Of a stretch of DNA of 54,185 nt, positions 40,970-49,149 are shown piece by piece. Numbering within the stretch: the stretch's first letter is position 1; each line of letters begins with the position of its first letter. The translations under genes were made by a program, and so were the position numbers. The notes below the pieces were generated by a model. It was not told the origin of the DNA. It worked only from the letters and a program-made list of their open reading frames with translations, and ran no database searches. Origin of the DNA: Pacificimonas pallii (GTDB lineage: Bacteria > Pseudomonadota > Alphaproteobacteria > Sphingomonadales > Sphingomonadaceae); NCBI RefSeq assembly GCF_019204005.1, contig NZ_JAGSPA010000006.1:1-54185 (forward strand), written 5' to 3'.

Positions 40970-42580
40970 TCAGCCGACCGGAATGAACACTGGCGCGCCT
41001 GGCCCCAGCGGCAGCGACAGGCCGACCCAGATCATGATGAGAACGACGCCGGTTCCCAATAGCCACAGCGAGTAGGGCAGCATCGTTGCCATCAGGCTGC
41101 CGATGCCGAATTCCGGCACCCAGCGCTGGCAGAAGACCATGATGAGCGGGAAGTAGACCATGAGCGGCGTGATGATGTTGGTGGCGCTGTCGCCGACACG
41201 GTAGGCCGCTGTTGTCATTTCCGCGCTGATGCCAAGCAGCATGAGCATGGGGACGAGCACGGGGGCGAGGAGGGCCCATTTCGCGCTGGCGGAGCCGACG
41301 AACAGGTTAAGCACGCCGGTGAACAATACGATAACGGCCAGTAGCACAGGCGCGGGCAGTGCCAGCTCGCGCAGGCCATCGGCACCGTGGACGGCGATGA
41401 TGAGGCCGAGGTTCGACCAGGCGAACATGGCCACGAAGTGCGCCGCAGCGAAGGCGAGCACGAGATAATAAGCGAGGTCGCCCATGGATTCGGACATCAT
41501 TTTTACCAGATCACGGTGCGTGCCAATGGTGCCTGCGGCTTTGCCGTAGGCCCAGCCCGCGACAAGGAACAGAATGAAGAAACCCGCGACGAGCGACTGG
41601 TAGAAGGGCGTCAGGCGCGCCTCCGCCGTCGCCGTTTCGTCGATGAGCGGCGTGCCGGGGCCGAACACAAAGAACAGCCACACACCGATAATCGCCAGCG
41701 CCGCGAACCCGGCATTGCGGAGGCCGCGCCGTTGATTGTCGGCGATGGGCGCATCTTCGGCTTCGGCGTTATCGACGCGCGTTTCGGCGGCTGCGTCAGC
41801 AGGCTGGCCTGCGGCGACGGCGGCCTTGGCGGTGGGCGTATATTTGCCGAGACGGGGTTCGATGACGCGGTCTGTCACGAACCAGATGGTCGGGAGATAT
41901 ACGAATGTCATGGCGAGGATGAAGAACCAATTGCCAGCAATGTTCGCCTGAAAATCCGCGAAGACGGTTTCCACCGCGGCCTCGGTAATGCCAAACAGCA
42001 GCGCATCGAGCTGGCCCGGAAACAGATTGGCGGAAAAGCCGCCGGAGACGCCGGCAAATGCCGCCGCAATCCCCGCGATCGGGTGCCTGCCCGCCGCAGC
42101 GAAGATCACGCCGGCCAGCGGGATGAGGACGACATAGGCGGCATCGGCGGCCAGATTTCCGACCATCGCCGTCAGGGCGACAAACGGGGTCAGCAGCAGC
42201 GTCGGCGCGTTGCTGACCGCGGCGCGCATGGCGGTGCCGAACAGGCCGGACCGTTCCGCGACACCGGCGCCCAGCATCACGACAAGGACATAGCCAAGCG
42301 GATGGAAATGCGTGAAGGTTTGCGGCATTTCCGTCAGTAGGCGGCGTATATTGTCAGCTGACAGCAGGCTTTCGGCGGTAATCACGAGCGGCGCGCCCGT
42401 CGCCTCGTCCACCGCGGTGGGATGAACGGCCGACACGCCGGTCCAGGTGGCGGCAATGCTGATCAGCATCAGGACGGCCACCAGATACAGAAAGATGAAA
42501 ACCGGGTCCGGCAAACGGTTGCCGGTCCGCTCCACCCATTTCAGGAAACCACCCTGCGCGTCTGCCGTCCGTGTCGCCAA
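40970..42580 (-). CDS. AbgT family transporter
   Basis: A 536-residue membrane transporter of the AbgT family, whose members take up p-aminobenzoyl-glutamate or export sulfonamides. The N-terminus GGFLKWVERTGNRLPDPVFI is typical, as are LGYVLVVMLGAGVAERSGLF, FPGQLDALLFGITE and the C-terminal SASAKWALLAPVLVPML. About 12 hydrophobic spans are present. Length is normal. No operon partner. Substrate not predictable. Confidence 0.95.
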   Translation of the reverse strand: MATRTADAQGGFLKWVERTGNRLPDPVFIFLYLVAVLMLISIAATWTGVSAVHPTAVDEATGAPLVITAESLLSADNIRRLLTEMPQTFTHFHPLGYVLVVMLGAGVAERSGLFGTAMRAAVSNAPTLLLTPFVALTAMVGNLAADAAYVVLIPLAGVIFAAAGRHPIAGIAAAFAGVSGGFSANLFPGQLDALLFGITEAAVETVFADFQANIAGNWFFILAMTFVYLPTIWFVTDRVIEPRLGKYTPTAKAAVAAGQPADAAAETRVDNAEAEDAPIADNQRRGLRNAGFAALAIIGVWLFFVFGPGTPLIDETATAEARLTPFYQSLVAGFFILFLVAGWAYGKAAGTIGTHRDLVKMMSESMGDLAYYLVLAFAAAHFVAMFAWSNLGLIIAVHGADGLRELALPAPVLLAVIVLFTGVLNLFVGSASAKWALLAPVLVPMLMLLGISAEMTTAAYRVGDSATNIITPLMVYFPLIMVFCQRWVPEFGIGSLMATMLPYSLWLLGTGVVLIMIWVGLSLPLGPGAPVFIPVG

Positions 42581-42759
42581 TGTTCCCGCCCCTTATCGCA
42601 TATATTTCACGCGACCTTATGCAGGAGATGGATGCCCGCCAAGGCGAAAGGGTGCCAAGGGGAAGTGAAGATACGCCTTTTTGGCCGGTTCCCTTCATTT
42701 CGCGGCACGTCTAGGTATCGCACCCTGATGAAGGAAGCGCGTCAGCTGGGGGCGGTCAA

Positions 42760-43809
42760 ATGGCAAGAAACGGACCTGAGTCCGCGGGCGAACCGAACGG
42801 AGAGGGGCGTGGTGGCGGGTTGTTGAGAGCCGGGATAGAGGCATGCGGCCGGCACCCGTTTGCGACTGGATTATTTGCGATTCTCGGGGCGCTCGGACTG
42901 GTGTTTTCCGTCTACAGCTTTTGGGTTGGCCAGGTACAAAGCCAGGAGAGCGGCCGTAAACAGGCCGCGCTCGAAGACAGGGCCGTATCCATCGAAGGCG
43001 GCGTTTCCGCACTGAACAAGAGCATTTCCGGACTGCCGGGTGCCGTGCCGGAGCCTGCCGATTTCAATCCGATTAAAGCCAGTTTCGATCCCGTCGAAGA
43101 GTTCAGGTTTAATGACAATCTGACCTTTTCCCGGCGGTATACCGGGCTGTTCGACAGCAGCGTTAGCGTGGGTGCCTGGCAGGAAAAGGGCGAATGGCTG
43201 CTGCGGAACGACCCGAATGCCGTTGCGCATATCTGGTTCATGCAATTCACGGTGGAATCGCAATCGGACCGAAATTTCACGCAGGTCGCACCCTATCTTG
43301 TTGTCGAAGTCGCGTCCGCCCAGCCGCTGCCCGACGACCTGGCGTTCGTCTATGAGGGCGGCCGCGGCGGAGCAGCGCTTGTGCGTGAATTCCGTGGTTC
43401 CATTCCCGCAGAACCGGGCGTGTACTTCGCGCCGTGGATCGACAGGCAAACGCAAGAGGCGAACAGGTCGGCGGACTATTTTTCGCTGATGCCGCGCGAG
43501 CCGGAAATGTTCTCATTCTCGCTAAACATTGATTCGGGATTTCTTTATGAAATGCGTGTCGGCGTGCATTACCGATATCAGGAAAAGCACAGGATCCACT
43601 GGGTCACGCCGTTCTTTCGCAACGGGATTCCCGGCACGCCTTTGCCAGGCTGGGATTTCGCCGACGCCTTTCCCGTGCAGCTGCATCCGGATGCGGAGGG
43701 CGATGATCCCGCCGCCACGCAGCGGCGCGCACGAGAAGGCGCGGCATTTGCGAATGGCGGCAAGTTGTTCCGGCCAGATCAGATCGTGTTTTCCAAGCCT
43801 TCCGACTGA
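42760..43809 (+). CDS. Membrane-anchored protein, unknown function
   Basis: A 349-residue protein with a short cytoplasmic N-terminus, one membrane helix near 36-54 (TGLFAILGALGLVFSVYSF) and a large probably periplasmic domain rich in aromatic residues and beta-strands (AVAHIWFMQFTVESQ, APYLVVEVASAQPLPDDL and LYEMRVGVHYRYQEKHRIHW). A possible coiled coil lies just after the helix (60-90). No known domain is recognised. It is convergent with nhaA, only 25 bases away, and has no operon partner. Confidence 0.75.
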   Translation: MARNGPESAGEPNGEGRGGGLLRAGIEACGRHPFATGLFAILGALGLVFSVYSFWVGQVQSQESGRKQAALEDRAVSIEGGVSALNKSISGLPGAVPEPADFNPIKASFDPVEEFRFNDNLTFSRRYTGLFDSSVSVGAWQEKGEWLLRNDPNAVAHIWFMQFTVESQSDRNFTQVAPYLVVEVASAQPLPDDLAFVYEGGRGGAALVREFRGSIPAEPGVYFAPWIDRQTQEANRSADYFSLMPREPEMFSFSLNIDSGFLYEMRVGVHYRYQEKHRIHWVTPFFRNGIPGTPLPGWDFADAFPVQLHPDAEGDDPAATQRRAREGAAFANGGKLFRPDQIVFSKPSD

Positions 43810-43834
43810 CACGCATTCGGGCTGGCGCTGCGGA

Positions 43835-45037
43835 CTATGCGCTAACCTTGGGGGCGTCCAGTGTCGCGGCGCTCCGCCGGCCGCTCATCATCAGGATCAG
43901 CACGCCCACCAGTCCCGACAGAAGTGAGCCTGTGAGGACGCCGAGCTTCACGGCGTCGATCTGGGCCGGGCTGTCGAAGGCGAGGGTGCCGATAAAGAGG
44001 CTCATGGTGAAGCCAACACCGGTGATGCAGGAAAGGCCGTAAATCTGGCGCCAGGAAAGCGAGGCCGGCAGCTTCGCAATGCCGGTTTTCACTGCGACCC
44101 AGGCGAAGCCGAAGACGCCGATCTGCTTGCCGATGAAGAGACCCGCCGCGATACCGAGCGGTAGCGGCGCCAGAAGATCCGCGAAACCGATGCCGGACAA
44201 TGATACGCCCGCATTGGCAAAGGCGAATATCGGGAGGACGGCGAACGCAATCCATGGATGAAGACTGTGTTCGAGCGTTTTCAGCGGGGAATGGCCCGCC
44301 TTTCCGGTCAGCGGGATGGCGAGCGCGACGGCCACACCGGCAAGGGTCGCGTGAACACCGGATTTCAGCACGCAGACCCAGATGATAAGGCCGATAAGCG
44401 CATAAGGGGTGATCGCGGTGACGCCGCGGCGGTTCAGGATCACCAGAATGGCAAGACCGGCACCGGCAAGGCCAAGCGACAGGACGCTGAGCTGGTCGGT
44501 ATAGAACAGCGCGATGATCGCAATGGCACCAATATCGTCGATGATCGCGATCGCGAGCAGCAGAACCTTGAGCGCCGCCGGAACGCGGTTGCCCAGCAAT
44601 GCGAGGATGCCGAGCGCAAAGGCGATATCGGTGGCAGCGGGAATGGCCCAGCCGGACATGTTTTCCGGACTGCCCTGATTGATGAACAGGAAGGTCAGCG
44701 CCGGTATCGCCATGCCGCCAATGGCCGCAACGATCGGCAGGCCCGCCTTGTCCAGGCTGGAAAGTTCGCCGACCAGGATTTCGCGCTTCACCTCCAGCCC
44801 GATCAGAAAGAAGAACAGCGCCATCAGGCCGTCATTGACCCAGAGCAGCAGCGGCTTGTCGATATTGAGCGCGCCGACGCGCACCTGTGCGGGCTGCTCC
44901 CAAAGCGCGGTATAAAATGCCGCAAGGCCACTATTCGCGAGAATAATGGCCAGCGCAGCGGCGGCGAACAGCAGCAGACCACCGCTGGATTCTTTTTGCA
45001 GGAAATCGCGCATCATCGGGGTGAAGCGGGTCGGCAT
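43835..45037 (-). CDS. nhaA: Na+/H+ antiporter NhaA
   Basis: A 400-residue antiporter that expels sodium in exchange for protons. The paired ion-binding aspartates are seen in LLAIAIIDDIGAIAIIALF, and the family blocks NDGLMALFFFLIGLEVKREI, WAIPAATDIAFALGILALLG and CITGVGFTMSLFIGTLAF are present. Length and about 12 spans are normal. Its presence suggests salt tolerance. The two small genes upstream run the same way. Confidence 0.97.
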   Translation of the reverse strand: MPTRFTPMMRDFLQKESSGGLLLFAAAALAIILANSGLAAFYTALWEQPAQVRVGALNIDKPLLLWVNDGLMALFFFLIGLEVKREILVGELSSLDKAGLPIVAAIGGMAIPALTFLFINQGSPENMSGWAIPAATDIAFALGILALLGNRVPAALKVLLLAIAIIDDIGAIAIIALFYTDQLSVLSLGLAGAGLAILVILNRRGVTAITPYALIGLIIWVCVLKSGVHATLAGVAVALAIPLTGKAGHSPLKTLEHSLHPWIAFAVLPIFAFANAGVSLSGIGFADLLAPLPLGIAAGLFIGKQIGVFGFAWVAVKTGIAKLPASLSWRQIYGLSCITGVGFTMSLFIGTLAFDSPAQIDAVKLGVLTGSLLSGLVGVLILMMSGRRSAATLDAPKVSA

Positions 45038-45143
45038 GATGGCGAACTTTCCTTGTCAGGGACGGTTTGGCAGAACTATGGGCGGCACGGCGAGAGTGGG
45101 GAAGGGTTTGCCGGGCCGCCCATCAACAAAAAGATGTTCCGGA

Positions 45144-45362
45144 TCAGGTTCCGATACGACCTTCCTGTTGGACGACCTGCTGCCCCGGTTGCAATCTTGC
45201 ACGTCCGCGCAGACGCTGCAATTCGTCTTTCAGGGCAAGGCGCAGGCGCTTGAGACGGGCCAGATTGTCAGTCCAGCCACCGGAAGGGCGACTGCGTTCC
45301 GCCTTGATCTGGCGGCTGATGGCCCTGCGGCGTTCGGCCAAGGCGATTATACGAGCTTTCAT
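45144..45362 (-). CDS. DUF465 (YdcH-like) small protein
   Basis: A 72-residue basic helical protein. The pattern LARLKRLRLALKDELQRLRG is the DUF465/YdcH core, a short helical hairpin of unknown function. A strong ribosome site, AGGAG, lies 9 bases before the start. It follows the next small gene by 11 bases and probably shares its transcript. Confidence 0.8.
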   Translation of the reverse strand: MKARIIALAERRRAISRQIKAERSRPSGGWTDNLARLKRLRLALKDELQRLRGRARLQPGQQVVQQEGRIGT

Positions 45363-45373
45363 ATGCGTATCTC

Positions 45374-45589
45374 CTAATATCGGGGGGTGAGGGCGAGGGG
45401 GTCACTTGCCGGAAAACTGGCGCAGAGCGCGTCATCGAGGCGACGCTCCGTCTCGTCGCGTTGCTGCTGGTCGCGCCGCGAGGTCAGGCGCATAGATCCG
45501 CGCTTCATAAACGCGGCGAGCATAAGCGCCGGTCGGCCTGCCATATTGTCGGTGACCCGCTTGCGGGCGCGATACGTGTTGCTTGCCAT
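45374..45589 (-). CDS. Small conserved hypothetical protein
   Basis: A 71-residue basic protein with a strong ribosome site, AAAGGAGA, ahead of the start at 45589. The C-terminal stretch ERRLDDALCASFPASDPLAL resembles the end of many short alphaproteobacterial proteins of unknown role, in which a FPASDP motif recurs. It is divergent from the OxyR-like gene and cotranscribed with the DUF465 gene. Confidence 0.75.
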   Translation of the reverse strand: MASNTYRARKRVTDNMAGRPALMLAAFMKRGSMRLTSRRDQQQRDETERRLDDALCASFPASDPLALTPRY

Positions 45590-45704
45590 GACATTCTCCT
45601 TTCAAGCCAGCTTTTGCCGGTAGGAAGAAGATGGAGGGTTTCGCGCAATCCGTCCAATCGATTATAGAGTGGTTATTTGATAGTCATAGGCTATAATCCG
45701 TGGA

Positions 45705-46601
45705 ATGCCCACATTACGCCAGCTGGATTATCTCGTCGCTCTTGCCGATACCGGTCATTTCGGCCGTGCCGCCAGTCAGGCCGGTGTGTCGCAGCCGACC
45801 CTGAGCCAGCAGGTAAAAGCACTGGAGCAGCGCCTGGGCGTAACGCTGATCGAGCGGCGCGGACGCGGAGCATTGCTGACACCGGCAGGGCGCGACATTG
45901 CGGAGCGGGCGCGAATGGTCGTCGTGGCGGTGGGTGATATTCGTGATTTCGCGGTGCGCGCGGAAGGACGTCTGGCCGGTACGCTGCGTTTCGGTGTGAC
46001 CCCGACACTGGGGCCGTACCTGCTGCCCGCGGTTGTGGCGCAGCTGCACCGCGATGCCCCGGACCTGAAGCTGTTCATGCAGGACGGCATACCGGACGAG
46101 CAGTTGCAGGCGCTGACAAGGGGACAGCTGGACCTGTTATTGGGGCCATTGCCGCTGGATGCGCCGGGCGTGGTGGTCGAACCGCTTTTCCGTGAGCCGC
46201 TGCGCCTCGTGGTGCCGGCCGATCATGTGCTGGCCGCCGGAGCGGATATTCGCGAACTGGCGGAGCAGCAGGTCCTGTCGCTGGACCGGCGACATCATTA
46301 TCACCGGCAGGCCGAGGCGCTGTGCGCGGAATATGGCATGCGGCTGATCCGGGGCTATGAGGGAACGAGCCTGGACAGTCTGCAACAGATGACCGCGTCG
46401 GGCCTTGGGCTGAGCATATTGCCGGAATTATATCTTCGCTCAGAGGCGGGCGGACGCAGCGGAACGGAAGTTCCCGACATCAAGGGCTGGTCCGCGTTTC
46501 GCAGCATCGGGCTTGCGTGGCGCGAGGGTGCGGCGCTGACAGATGCGTTCCGGGCCGTCGGCGAGCGCATATCCGCGCGGGCAAGGACGCTGCTTGCGTG
46601 A
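45705..46601 (+). CDS. LysR family regulator, OxyR-like without the peroxidatic cysteine
   Basis: A 298-residue LysR-type regulator. The winged HTH is MPTLRQLDYLVALADTGHFG and QPTLSQQVKALEQRLG. The effector domain aligns well with OxyR (TLRFGVTPTLGPYLLP and TSLDSLQQMTASGLGLSILP). Where E. coli OxyR has GHCLRDQAMGFC with redox Cys199 and Cys208, this protein has RHHYHRQAEALC, so His198 replaces the peroxidatic Cys and only Cys207 remains. Thiol-disulfide sensing of the OxyR kind is therefore unlikely, and a different signal should be considered. Divergent from the small-gene pair upstream of nhaA. Confidence 0.9.
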   Translation: MPTLRQLDYLVALADTGHFGRAASQAGVSQPTLSQQVKALEQRLGVTLIERRGRGALLTPAGRDIAERARMVVVAVGDIRDFAVRAEGRLAGTLRFGVTPTLGPYLLPAVVAQLHRDAPDLKLFMQDGIPDEQLQALTRGQLDLLLGPLPLDAPGVVVEPLFREPLRLVVPADHVLAAGADIRELAEQQVLSLDRRHHYHRQAEALCAEYGMRLIRGYEGTSLDSLQQMTASGLGLSILPELYLRSEAGGRSGTEVPDIKGWSAFRSIGLAWREGAALTDAFRAVGERISARARTLLA

Positions 46602-46630
46602 TGGGTAGCCCCTTATTTCGCCGGAGACAT

Positions 46631-46665
46631 TCCCGCCCTGACGTCCATGATCGGCGCGGGCGGGA
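46631..46665. terminator. Stem-loop between convergent LysR and HD-GYP genes
   Basis: TCCCGCCC pairs with GGGCGGGA around a 19-base loop and is followed by TCTTT on the plus strand. Its position between two convergent stops suggests termination of one or both. Confidence 0.55.
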
Positions 46666-46677
46666 TCTTTCGGATCA

Positions 46678-47808
46678 TCAGGCCAGGCCGACGATATCGA
46701 CCGATCTGACGTTCTTGACGACCGGGCGGCCTTCGATGTTATTGAGTTCCTTGCCCATGATGTAAACGCCGTGAATCATCGGATTGGCGCTCTCTCCGAC
46801 GACCAGCGCGATTTCGCCGCTCTTCAGCCGCAGATGGGCACCGACGGGATAGATACCGAGTACTTCCTGAAACATGACGAGAAGCTGCGGATCGAAATGA
46901 CCTTCCCAGCTGGCCATTTCGCGAAGCGCCTTTTGCGATGACCAGGCGTCCTTGTAGGCCCGGTCCGACGTGAGCGCGTCGTAGACATCGCAGATGGCGG
47001 CCATGCGCGCGGCCTTGCTGAGCTTCTTGGCGGGCAGAGCTTCGGGGTAGCCCTCACCTGACATTCTTTCATGGTGGTGCAGGCAAACGTCGAGGACGAC
47101 TTTCGGCATATCAGGCGCTTTGGTGAGTTCCGCATGCCCGCGGGCCGGGTGTTCCTTAACCAGCTTGAATTCTTCGTCGGTAAGACGACCGCTTTTGTTC
47201 AGTATCTCTTCGGGGATGAAGGCTTTCCCAACATCGTGCAGCAGGCCCGCAAGGCCGAATTCGGGAATTTCCTGTTCCCGGATGCCGAGTTTCCGGCTGA
47301 ATTTTATCATCATCGCGCATACGGCCACCGAGTGCAGATAGGTATATTCGTCGCGGGATTTCAGGCTGAGGACGTTATGGAACGTTCCCCTGCTGCTCAC
47401 GATGACGTCGGAGATCTCGTCGACCAGCGGCGACAGTTCCTCGGTTCGCACCATCTTCCCCATGCGCAGATCGGCGAAGGTGGCCATGATCTGTTTCTTG
47501 GACTTGTCGAGAAGTTCCCGGGCACGCTTTTGCTCGCCGGGAAAACCGATTCCCTCTTTGCCGACAAGAATCTCATCAGGCAGGGTGATGGTATGTCCGC
47601 CGATCCGGATCTGTTCGCCGCCACCCGCAGCGCCATTGAGGGCGTCCTCAATCAGCACAGCGTCCACGCTGCTATTGCGGATTTTCTTCAGCTGGCGTTC
47701 GGTTTTCACTTCGAAATTTGAACGAAAAAAAGGGTGGCTCAGCCAGGAACCCTCAAATCCTCTAACCTGCATACCGAGCTCTATCTCGGCTGGTGAAATG
47801 CGCCTCAT
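46678..47808 (-). CDS. HD-GYP domain protein, predicted c-di-GMP phosphodiesterase
   Basis: A 376-residue protein with an N-terminal DUF3391-like region (RRISPAEIELGMQVRGFEGS) and an HD-GYP domain. Metal-binding and signature motifs are intact: HSVAVCAMMIKF, LLHDVGKAFIPEEIL, VKEHPARGH, HHHERMSGEGYP and CDVYDALTSDR. HD-GYP enzymes hydrolyse cyclic di-GMP and so favour motility over biofilm growth. A second in-frame ATG at 47820 adds four residues, and neither start has a clear ribosome site. No receiver domain is present, so it is not a direct response regulator. Confidence 0.92.
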   Translation of the reverse strand: MRRISPAEIELGMQVRGFEGSWLSHPFFRSNFEVKTERQLKKIRNSSVDAVLIEDALNGAAGGGEQIRIGGHTITLPDEILVGKEGIGFPGEQKRARELLDKSKKQIMATFADLRMGKMVRTEELSPLVDEISDVIVSSRGTFHNVLSLKSRDEYTYLHSVAVCAMMIKFSRKLGIREQEIPEFGLAGLLHDVGKAFIPEEILNKSGRLTDEEFKLVKEHPARGHAELTKAPDMPKVVLDVCLHHHERMSGEGYPEALPAKKLSKAARMAAICDVYDALTSDRAYKDAWSSQKALREMASWEGHFDPQLLVMFQEVLGIYPVGAHLRLKSGEIALVVGESANPMIHGVYIMGKELNNIEGRPVVKNVRSVDIVGLA

Positions 47809-48048
47809 GATGACGCGCATAGCGCAAAAATATTTAAAAAATTATTCCCGCACCCATGTTCATTCCAGCTGCGGAATATCACGACAGGCCGACGTTCGCG
47901 GCGCAGCAGCGCCCCAAGTCCGCCGGTGTTCCTCCCTTTCCCACGTCACCGCCAATACACCCGGATCACCGCTTCGCGCGCTTGCCATTGTGGAAGACGG
48001 CGTGGCGGGTCCTTGTGGGTCGTCTGACGATCGATATAGGTGACTTTA

Positions 48049-48081
48049 TTGACACATATAAAAAAGTGACATAATGGTCAC
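48049..48081 (+). promoter_or_regulatory. Promoter with embedded palindrome before the ArsR-SRPBCC gene
   Basis: TTGACA at 48049..48054 is followed by CATAAT at 48070..48075. The inverted repeat GTGAC-ATAATG-GTCAC (48066..48081) overlaps the -10 box and ends 2 bases before the start codon. It is a likely autoregulatory operator for the HTH protein. The close spacing suggests a leaderless or nearly leaderless mRNA. Confidence 0.55.
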
Positions 48082-48083
48082 AT

Positions 48084-48851
48084 ATGGGTAACCTGTTTAA
48101 AGCACTTTCCGATGAAACACGGCGCGCTTTGCTCGATTTGCTGAGACGGCGTGACGGACAAACCCTGTCGGAACTGGTTGACGCCACGCCCGGCATGACA
48201 CGCTTTGGCGTGATGAAGCATCTGAAACAGCTGGAGGCCGCCCACCTCATCACCAGTCGCAAAATTGGCCGGGCGCGCCATCATTATCTGAACGCAGCGC
48301 GGCTGCAGACGATGGTGGACCGCTGGATCGCGCCGTTCGGACGTCCGGCTGCGCGCACGATGAGTGACCTGAAAACCCTGGTAGAGGAGAAGAGTAACAT
48401 GTCGGAAGCGCCACCCGCGCTCGTTTACGAGCTGATTATCAAGACAACGCCGGCGGACCTGTGGGACGCCATGACCAATCCGGAAAGGACGCCGGTCTAC
48501 TATTTCGGAAGCCGTATCGATACGGAACTGCAAGTTGGCGCGAAGATAGCGTATCGCATGCCGGATGGGAGCCGCCTCACCAGCGGCAAAATTCTGGAGC
48601 TGGTCCCGGAAAAGAAACTCTCAATGTCGCAGATCGCCATGTGGGAGGAGGGGCTGGAGACGGACCCGCCAACACGCGAGACGTGGACCATAGAAGAATT
48701 GGAGGGCGGCCTTTGCAAGTTGACGGTCGTGCATGACGGTTTCGACACGAAGACGGCAACATACACCTCTGCTGCGGATGGCTGGCCGATGATCCTGTCG
48801 GGCCTGAAGACCTATCTGGAAACTGGCGAAGGCATGATGCAGGCGGCTTAG
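48084..48851 (+). CDS. ArsR-type HTH fused to an SRPBCC (AHSA1) domain
   Basis: A 255-residue fusion. Residues 1-95 are an ArsR-like winged HTH (NLFKALSDETRRALLDLLRR and GMTRFGVMKHLKQLEAAHLI). Residues 110-250 are an AHSA1-type START-like pocket (YELIIKTTPADLWDAMTNPE, TYTSAADGWPMILSGLKTYL). The two domains often occur as adjacent genes and here form one polypeptide, presumably a one-component regulator whose pocket binds a hydrophobic ligand. The segment DLKTLVEEKSNMSEAPP marks the linker, where an internal ATG at 48399 could give a separate SRPBCC product. The target is probably its own promoter. Confidence 0.9.
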   Translation: MGNLFKALSDETRRALLDLLRRRDGQTLSELVDATPGMTRFGVMKHLKQLEAAHLITSRKIGRARHHYLNAARLQTMVDRWIAPFGRPAARTMSDLKTLVEEKSNMSEAPPALVYELIIKTTPADLWDAMTNPERTPVYYFGSRIDTELQVGAKIAYRMPDGSRLTSGKILELVPEKKLSMSQIAMWEEGLETDPPTRETWTIEELEGGLCKLTVVHDGFDTKTATYTSAADGWPMILSGLKTYLETGEGMMQAA

Positions 48852-49149
48852 GCCCTCATCCTCCCTGAAAAAATGGCCGGACGCCGGCATGAAGGCGGCG
48901 TCCGGCCCAGGCGGGGAAGTTGAAGTGTCGGCGGGCAGCGCCGCGCGTATGACAGAGATAATAACCGGGTAGGCGGGGGCATGGTGAGTGGGGATCCGTT
49001 CCACACCCCCGCCATAAGCTCTGCCTCTTATTAACCGCGATTCGAACAGGCCCGCGTGATACCGATCACACCCGGGGGCGTAACGACCCGGCCAGTCAAA
49101 TTGGACGGCACGGCTTCCCATCACTCCGGTTCCCGCTAAGCGGGCGGAA

